Assembly (NCBI GenBank): GCA_900315305.1
Contig: OMYS01000017.1
Location: 1 to 34,681, forward strand
Direction of reading: 5' to 3'
Origin: an uncultured Eubacteriales bacterium
Lineage (GTDB): Bacteria; Bacillota; Clostridia; Lachnospirales; Lachnospiraceae
Length of the DNA stretch: 34,681 nucleotides
Shown here: positions 29,927-34,681 of the stretch, in pieces
Layout of the letters: each line of letters starts with the position of its first letter
Position numbering within the stretch: position 1 is the first letter of the stretch
The notes under the pieces: model-generated
Seen by the model: the letters and a program-made list of their open reading frames with translations, nothing else
Databases searched by the model: none
Told to the model about the DNA's origin: nothing
Program-made: the position numbers and the translations under genes

Positions 29927-31923
29927 ATTGCATCTACCTCCGCCATGATTTCCTGGTTCGAGAAGCCTCTGAGGTCCATAGCTCCGGACGGGCAGGTAAC
30001 CGTGCAGGCACCGCAGCCCTGGCAGACAGCCTCATTGACCTGAGCGACGCGGCGAACCTTCGTCGTGCGATCCGGCATTCTGAATTCCTTCTCAACGTAT
30101 GTAATCGCGCCGTACGGGCAGACACCCTGGCACTGTGAGCAGCCGTTGCACATCATTTCATTCGGATGAGCGACGCAAGCGTTGTTCGTCAGCTCCTTCT
30201 TGCAGAGGAGACCGATGACCTTTGCTGCTGCCGCAGAAGCCTGCGCGACTGTCTCCGGGATATCCTTCGGTCCCTGGCACATACCGGAGAGGAAGATACC
30301 AGCTGTCGCCGACTCGACCGGACGAAGCTTCGGATGAGCCTCTGTGAAGAAGTCATTCGTATCCATCTGCGTCGTGAGCATTGTCGCGAGCGGTCTTGCC
30401 GTCGGGCTCGGCTCAATGGCAGCGGAGAGGACGACCATGTCCGCCTCGATGTGGACCTGCTCACCCAGAAGGAGATCAGAGCCCTGGACCATCAGCTTGC
30501 CGTTCTCCGGCGTGACCTTGCCGACCTGACCCTTGATGTAGTGGACGTTGTACTGCTCAACCGCGCGGCGGTAGAACTCATCAAAGTTCTTGCCCGGCGT
30601 ACGGACATCGATATAGAAGACGTAGAGGTCTGTATCCGGATAGTGGTCCTTTGTGAGGATCGCCTGCTTTGCCGTGTACATGCAGCAGACCTTGGAGCAG
30701 TACGGCTTACCTCTTGCCGGACCCTTGGTCGGATCGCAGGTCTCACGGGAGCCCACGCACTGGATCCAGACGATTTTCTTCGGCTCCTTGCCGTCAGACG
30801 GGCGAAGCAGATGGCCGTTTGTCGGTCCTGCCGCGTTCATGAGACGCTCATACTCGAGGGATGTGACGACATCCGGGCTCTGGGAGTATGCGTACTCATC
30901 ATACTTGTCAACCTTGATCTGCTCGTAGCCTGTCGCAACGACGATTGCGCCGTACTTCTCCTCGATATACTCGTCCTTCGCCTTGTAGTTGATGGCGCCG
31001 GCCTGGCAGACCTTGGAGCAGATACCGCACTTGCCCTTGTTCAGCATGAGGCAGTATCTCGGATCGATTGTCGCGACCTTCGGGACAGCCTGCGCGAACG
31101 GGATGTAAATGCAGGACCTGTTGTTCAGGTTATGGTTGAACTCGTTCGGGATCTTCTTCATCGGACATTTCTCTGTGCAGGCACCGCAGCCCGTGCACTT
31201 GTCCTCGTCGACGTAACGAGCCTTGCGCTTGATCTTCACGTCGAAGTTTCCGACGAAACCACTGACCTCTGCAACTTCCGAATAGGAAAGAATACGGATG
31301 TTCTCATTCTGGCCGACATCAACCATCTTCGGTGTGACGATGCAGGATGCGCAGTCAAGTGTCGGGAATGTCTTGTCGAGCTGTGCCATCTTTCCGCCGA
31401 TCGACGGGTTCTTCTCGACGAGGTCAACCTTGAAGCCGGCCTCCGCAATATCGAGTGCCGTCTGCATGCCGGCGATACCGCCGCCGATGACGAGCGCTCT
31501 CTTTGTAACCTGTGTCGTACCGGATGTCAGCGGGCTGTTCAGGACAACCTTTGCGACTGCCGCGCGGGCGAGGACAATTGCCTTCTCCGTCGCGACCTTG
31601 ATATCCTTCGTGACCCAGGAGCACTGCTCACGGATGTTTGCGATCTCGAGCATGTACGGGTTCAGGCCGGCCTTTGCGATAGCCTTCTGGAACGTCAGCT
31701 CATGCATGTGCGGAGAGCAGGAGCAGATGACAACACCTGTCAGGCCATACTTCTTGATGGAATCCTGAACCAGTGTCTGTCCGGCCTCGGAGCACATATA
31801 TGTGTAATCCGTGGAGAAAACCACACCCGGCTCTTTTTCCATTGCCTTGGCCACTGCCTTGACATCAACTGTCGCCGCAATGTTGGTACCGCAATGGCAG
31901 ACAAATACGCCAATTCTTTGCAT
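29917..31923 (-). CDS. hdrA: Heterodisulfide reductase subunit A (flavin-bifurcating subunit)
   Basis: 668 aa, the full-length HdrA form. The N-terminal domain has IGVFVCHCGTNI (4-15) and CSCSPHMHE (67-75). The thioredoxin-reductase-like FAD domain has GGGIAGMQTALDIA (147-160) and LDCASCIVTPKM (189-200). Inserted and C-terminal ferredoxin motifs are C243/246/249/253, C299/302/306, C592/595/598/602 and C634/637/640/644, predicting several [4Fe-4S] clusters for ferredoxin exchange. In HdrABC complexes this FAD splits electron pairs between ferredoxin and the HdrB branch. It starts 12 nt after hdrC with AAGGAG upstream. Nothing is truncated or missing compared with bifurcating homologues. Confidence 0.93.
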   Translation of the reverse strand: MQRIGVFVCHCGTNIAATVDVKAVAKAMEKEPGVVFSTDYTYMCSEAGQTLVQDSIKKYGLTGVVICSCSPHMHELTFQKAIAKAGLNPYMLEIANIREQCSWVTKDIKVATEKAIVLARAAVAKVVLNSPLTSGTTQVTKRALVIGGGIAGMQTALDIAEAGFKVDLVEKNPSIGGKMAQLDKTFPTLDCASCIVTPKMVDVGQNENIRILSYSEVAEVSGFVGNFDVKIKRKARYVDEDKCTGCGACTEKCPMKKIPNEFNHNLNNRSCIYIPFAQAVPKVATIDPRYCLMLNKGKCGICSKVCQAGAINYKAKDEYIEEKYGAIVVATGYEQIKVDKYDEYAYSQSPDVVTSLEYERLMNAAGPTNGHLLRPSDGKEPKKIVWIQCVGSRETCDPTKGPARGKPYCSKVCCMYTAKQAILTKDHYPDTDLYVFYIDVRTPGKNFDEFYRRAVEQYNVHYIKGQVGKVTPENGKLMVQGSDLLLGEQVHIEADMVVLSAAIEPSPTARPLATMLTTQMDTNDFFTEAHPKLRPVESATAGIFLSGMCQGPKDIPETVAQASAAAAKVIGLLCKKELTNNACVAHPNEMMCNGCSQCQGVCPYGAITYVEKEFRMPDRTTKVRRVAQVNEAVCQGCGACTVTCPSGAMDLRGFSNQEIMAEVDAICQ

Positions 31924-31935
31924 TGTATTTCTCCT

Positions 31936-32328
31936 TTACTTTGTATACTTGCGGAATGCGCTGACCAGAGCCTGCTGCGGCAGATCCGGGTCAAGCTTTG
32001 CCGGAACATCGTCCGGGATGAGGTGGTTCTGCCCCTGCTTGCGGATCACCGCGAGGCGGATCGCCTCAACAAGCTTTGCGGGCTCAACCTGGCGCGGGCA
32101 TCTCTCGATGCAGGCCATGCAGGACATGCATTTGTAAATGGACTTCGATGCCATGAGCTTGTCGATCTCGCCGCGCTCAACCATGAGGACGAACTGGTTC
32201 GGATGATATTCCATCTCGTCATAGGCCGGGCATGTGCCGGAGCACTTGCCGCACTGCATGCACTTGAGCGGGTTGACGCCGCTGATCGCCAGAATTTCGT
32301 CTTTCGTAACTTCGTAATTAGAGGCCAT
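31936..32328 (-). CDS. hdrC: Heterodisulfide reductase subunit C
   Basis: 130 aa from the ATG at 32328, which shares one base with the hdrB stop (TAATG) and has GGAGGAAATGTA upstream; longer in-frame readings run back into hdrB. Two [4Fe-4S] motifs, C23/26/29/33 and C67/70/73/77, carry electrons from HdrA to HdrB. The protein is otherwise helical and soluble, without membrane segments, matching the cytoplasmic HdrABC type. Confidence 0.91.
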   Translation of the reverse strand: MASNYEVTKDEILAISGVNPLKCMQCGKCSGTCPAYDEMEYHPNQFVLMVERGEIDKLMASKSIYKCMSCMACIERCPRQVEPAKLVEAIRLAVIRKQGQNHLIPDDVPAKLDPDLPQQALVSAFRKYTK

Positions 32329-33122
32329 TACATTTCCTCCTTTACGCCGAGTGCCTCGGCAAGAACTTCCGTGAAATATCTCACGGTGACGCCCGTGCCT
32401 TCGGAGTGCTTCTTCAGATTGTAGTAGCAGAGCGGGCACGCTGTGACGACCGTGTCAGCACCGTTGGCCTTCGCATTTTCAAGAATCGACTTCACGCGCT
32501 TTTCCGGAACAGAGCTGTCCTCCATCGTGAGGTACGCTCCGCAGCACTCGTTGCGCTGTGCGTAAACAACCGGTGTCGCGCCTACAGCCTTGATCAGGTC
32601 CTCAATGATGGTCGGATTCTCGGCATTGTCCATCGCCATAACCTGTGACGGACGAAGCAGAAGACATCCGTAGTACGCACCGATCTTCTGGCCCTTCAGC
32701 GGATTCTTGACAGCTGCCTTGACCTTGTCGTAGCCGATATCATCGCGAAGCAGCTCCAGGAAATGAATGACGCGCGTCTCGCCGTGATACTCAATGCCGT
32801 CTGCCTTGAGATAATTGTTTGCGCGTGTCGAGACATATTCATCATTCGCCATGTCGTCGTTTACCCGCTTGATCACGTTGTGGCACGCGGAGCAGATGGT
32901 AACCAGATCATGTCCGGCGTCTCTTGCGGACGCGAGGGCACGGACAGACGAAAGCTTGATCGCGATCTCGTCGTGGCTCAGCGGATATACGCCGCCGCAG
33001 CACTGCCATTCCGGAATTTCTTCCAGCTCAGCACCGAGCGCCTTTGCGGCCGCACGTCCGTACGCGTCCAGGTCCTTGGCTTTGTTCTTCAAAGTGCAGC
33101 CTGGAAAATAACTGTAGACCAT
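32328..33122 (-). CDS. hdrB: Heterodisulfide reductase subunit B (two CCG domains)
   Basis: 264 aa. Both cysteine-rich CCG motifs are complete: C9, C41-C42, C77, C80 and C153, C193-C194, C229, C232. In methanogen HdrB these hold two noncubane [4Fe-4S] clusters that reduce the CoM-S-S-CoB disulfide. A clostridium has no such heterodisulfide, so the partner here is another disulfide or an electron acceptor such as the fumarate reductase pair encoded in the same locus. It is the first gene of the tightly coupled hdrBCA-flx run, with GAAAGGAAATC before the ATG. No promoter with confident boxes was found in the 128-nt gap after fumC. Confidence 0.92.
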   Translation of the reverse strand: MVYSYFPGCTLKNKAKDLDAYGRAAAKALGAELEEIPEWQCCGGVYPLSHDEIAIKLSSVRALASARDAGHDLVTICSACHNVIKRVNDDMANDEYVSTRANNYLKADGIEYHGETRVIHFLELLRDDIGYDKVKAAVKNPLKGQKIGAYYGCLLLRPSQVMAMDNAENPTIIEDLIKAVGATPVVYAQRNECCGAYLTMEDSSVPEKRVKSILENAKANGADTVVTACPLCYYNLKKHSEGTGVTVRYFTEVLAEALGVKEEM

Positions 33123-33212
33123 AGTTTGATTTCCTTTCTACAATTTGGTTGTCTTGTATGTATATAGAACGCATGTCATGCAGTGCATGATACGGGGTTC
33201 TCTATTGAATCC

Positions 33213-33240
33213 GGCGCCGCCGGACAGGTCCCGCGGCGCC
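33213..33240. other. GC-rich hairpin between fumC and hdrB
   Basis: GGCGCCGC (33213-33220) pairs with GCGGCGCC (33233-33240), 10 nt downstream of the fumC stop on the minus strand. No T-run follows, so it may only attenuate or protect the transcript; fumC may read through into hdrB. Confidence 0.5.
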
Positions 33241-33250
33241 CGGACGGGGC

Positions 33251-34627
33251 TTACGCCATGTTTTCCGGATGGAAAACCTCATCAAATTTTTCCGGTGTCA
33301 GGAAGCCGAGCTTCACGCATGCCTCCTTGAGAGAAATGTTCTCCTTGAACGCCAGCTGGGACGTCTTCGCAGCCTTCTCATAGCCAATGTACGGGTTGAG
33401 GGCTGTGACGAGCATCAGTGAGTTGTGGAGGTTGTCATGCATCTTCTGCTTGTTTGCCTTGATACCGACGACGCACTTGTCCTTGAACGATGTCATGGAC
33501 TCAGCGAGGAGACGGCAGGACTGCAGGAAGTTGTATGCCATGACCGGCATGAAGACGTTCAGCTCGAAGTTGCCCTGAGATGCCGCCATGCCGACTGCGA
33601 CGTCGTTGCCGATGACCTGAACAGCGACCATCGTGACCTGCTCGCACTGTGTCGGGTTGACCTTGCCCGGCATGATCGAGGAGCCCGGCTCATTGGCAGG
33701 GATCGTGATCTCGCCGAGGCCGAGACGCGGACCGGAAGCGAGCCAGCGGACGTCATTTGCAATCTTCATCATATCGCAGGCCATAGCCTTGACCGCGCCG
33801 TGCGCGAATACGATTTCATCCTTGGATGTCAGCGCGTGGAACTTGTTCTCTGCCGTGTAGAAATCCTTGCCTGTCAGAGCGGAAACTCTCTCCGCGACAA
33901 GCTTTGCGAAGCCCTCCGGCGCATTGAGTCCTGTGCCGACAGCCGTGCCGCCGAGCGCCAGAGCCTTGAGCGGCTTCAGCGCGAGCTTTACAAGCTCGAC
34001 ATCCTTCTCAAGGGAAGATCTCCAGCCGCTGATTTCCTGCGAGAACTTGATCGGAACAGCGTCCTGCAGATGTGTGCGGCCCGACTTGACGATGCCCTCA
34101 TTTTCCGCCTCAAGCGTCTTGAACGCATCGATGAGCGCCTCCGCTGACGGAAGCAGCTTGTCCTCAAGGGCAATGACAGCCGCGATGTGCATGGCCGTCG
34201 GGAACGTATCGTTGGAGGACTGGCTCATGTTGACATCATCGTTCGGATGGCAGAGCTTCTTGCCTGCGATCTCGTTCGCGCGGTTCGCAATGACCTCGTT
34301 CGTGTTCATATTGGACTGTGTGCCCGAGCCTGTCTGCCATACGACGAGCGGGAAGTTGTCGTTCAGCTCTCCGGAAATAACCTCATCGCATGCCTTTGAG
34401 ATAGCGGCGAGCTTCTCATCCGTCATTTTCTCCGGCTTCAGGCTGTGATTTGCCTGTGCCGCTGCCTTCTTCAGAATGCCGAAGGCGTGTGTAATCTCAC
34501 GGGGCATTGTCTCAATGCCGACGCCGATTCTGAAATTTTCGTGGCTGCGCTCGGTCTGGGCACCCCAGTACTTATCTGCCGGCACCTTTACCTCTCCGAG
34601 TGAATCATGCTCTAAGCGATAGTCCAT
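33251..34627 (-). CDS. fumC: Class II fumarate hydratase
   Basis: 458 aa, the usual FumC length. It interconverts malate and fumarate without an iron-sulfur cluster. Family motifs are GSGTQSNMNTNEVIANRA (100-117), SQSSNDTFPTAMH (135-147), GRTHLQDA (183-190, H186 as catalytic His) and the signature loop GSSIMPGKVNP (315-325). The Shine-Dalgarno AGAGGAG precedes the ATG. It stands 128 nt upstream of hdrB on the same strand, so it probably supplies fumarate to the fumarate reductase-like enzyme at the other end of the locus. The 54 nt upstream to the window edge hold no complete promoter. Confidence 0.95.
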   Translation of the reverse strand: MDYRLEHDSLGEVKVPADKYWGAQTERSHENFRIGVGIETMPREITHAFGILKKAAAQANHSLKPEKMTDEKLAAISKACDEVISGELNDNFPLVVWQTGSGTQSNMNTNEVIANRANEIAGKKLCHPNDDVNMSQSSNDTFPTAMHIAAVIALEDKLLPSAEALIDAFKTLEAENEGIVKSGRTHLQDAVPIKFSQEISGWRSSLEKDVELVKLALKPLKALALGGTAVGTGLNAPEGFAKLVAERVSALTGKDFYTAENKFHALTSKDEIVFAHGAVKAMACDMMKIANDVRWLASGPRLGLGEITIPANEPGSSIMPGKVNPTQCEQVTMVAVQVIGNDVAVGMAASQGNFELNVFMPVMAYNFLQSCRLLAESMTSFKDKCVVGIKANKQKMHDNLHNSLMLVTALNPYIGYEKAAKTSQLAFKENISLKEACVKLGFLTPEKFDEVFHPENMA

Positions 34628-34681
34628 TGTTTTTCTCCTCTTTGCCTGAATTGACAGTTCATATACCGCTGCGGGAGCTGC

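Noticed and set aside
30166..32424. A 752-codon plus-strand open frame antisense to hdrA and hdrC
   Set aside because: It is opposite genes with clear cysteine motifs and operon overlaps, lacks recognisable domains and is rich in Arg/Leu/Asp/Cys as expected from reading GC-rich codons backwards.

Overview
The window looks like a chromosomal segment of a moderately GC-rich anaerobic Firmicute, most likely a clostridial lineage such as Lachnospiraceae. The basis is a dnaX-ebfC-recR cluster, a large Firmicutes-type SRP RNA with an Alu domain, a DUF5711 protein, a CarD regulator, a standalone small alarmone synthetase, an ECF QueT transporter and several oxygen-sensitive iron-sulfur enzymes. The taxonomic call is inference; only the first ~30 nt of the 16S gene is present.

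Layout. 1-460: 5' end of a 16S rRNA gene (minus strand, running off the left edge), its leader and two tandem strong promoters. 453-614: a ~160-bp palindromic element. 617-4436: DUF5711-recR-ebfC-dnaX (minus). 4624-5703: an ATP-type phosphofructokinase with its own consensus promoter. 5944-6215: SRP RNA (plus). 6293-7861: a D,D-carboxypeptidase. 8130-12250: a repeat-rich beta-helix lipoprotein downstream of an OmpR-type two-component system. 12353-14153: pyruvate kinase and a lone HPt protein. 14450-15095: tRNA-Ser(CGA) and tadA. 15290-18586 is a plus-strand regulatory island: small alarmone synthetase, a second two-component system and CarD. 18798-21857: queT behind a four-copy array resembling preQ1-I aptamers, a CobW/COG0523 GTPase and a divergent larB. 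21949-23688: a peptide-binding lipoprotein.

23915-34627 is the most striking part, a ten-gene redox locus on the minus strand. In transcription order it encodes class II fumarase; HdrB, HdrC and HdrA; an MvhD/FlxD-type protein; two 4Fe-4S proteins (FlxC-like and FlxB-like); an FAD/NAD(P)-binding FlxA-like protein; and then, after a 330-bp palindrome-rich gap, an iron-sulfur protein and a flavoprotein of the fumarate reductase family. From hdrB to flxA the genes overlap or are spaced by only a few bases, so they form one operon. My reading is a soluble, NAD(P)H-linked, possibly electron-bifurcating Flx-Hdr machine whose terminal reaction may be fumarate reduction, with fumarase supplying fumarate from malate. 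The families are recognised from motifs; the coupling is inference.

Other points of interest: the queT array, a motif shared upstream of two secreted-lipoprotein genes, and dispersed palindromic elements near the rRNA promoters and inside the redox locus.
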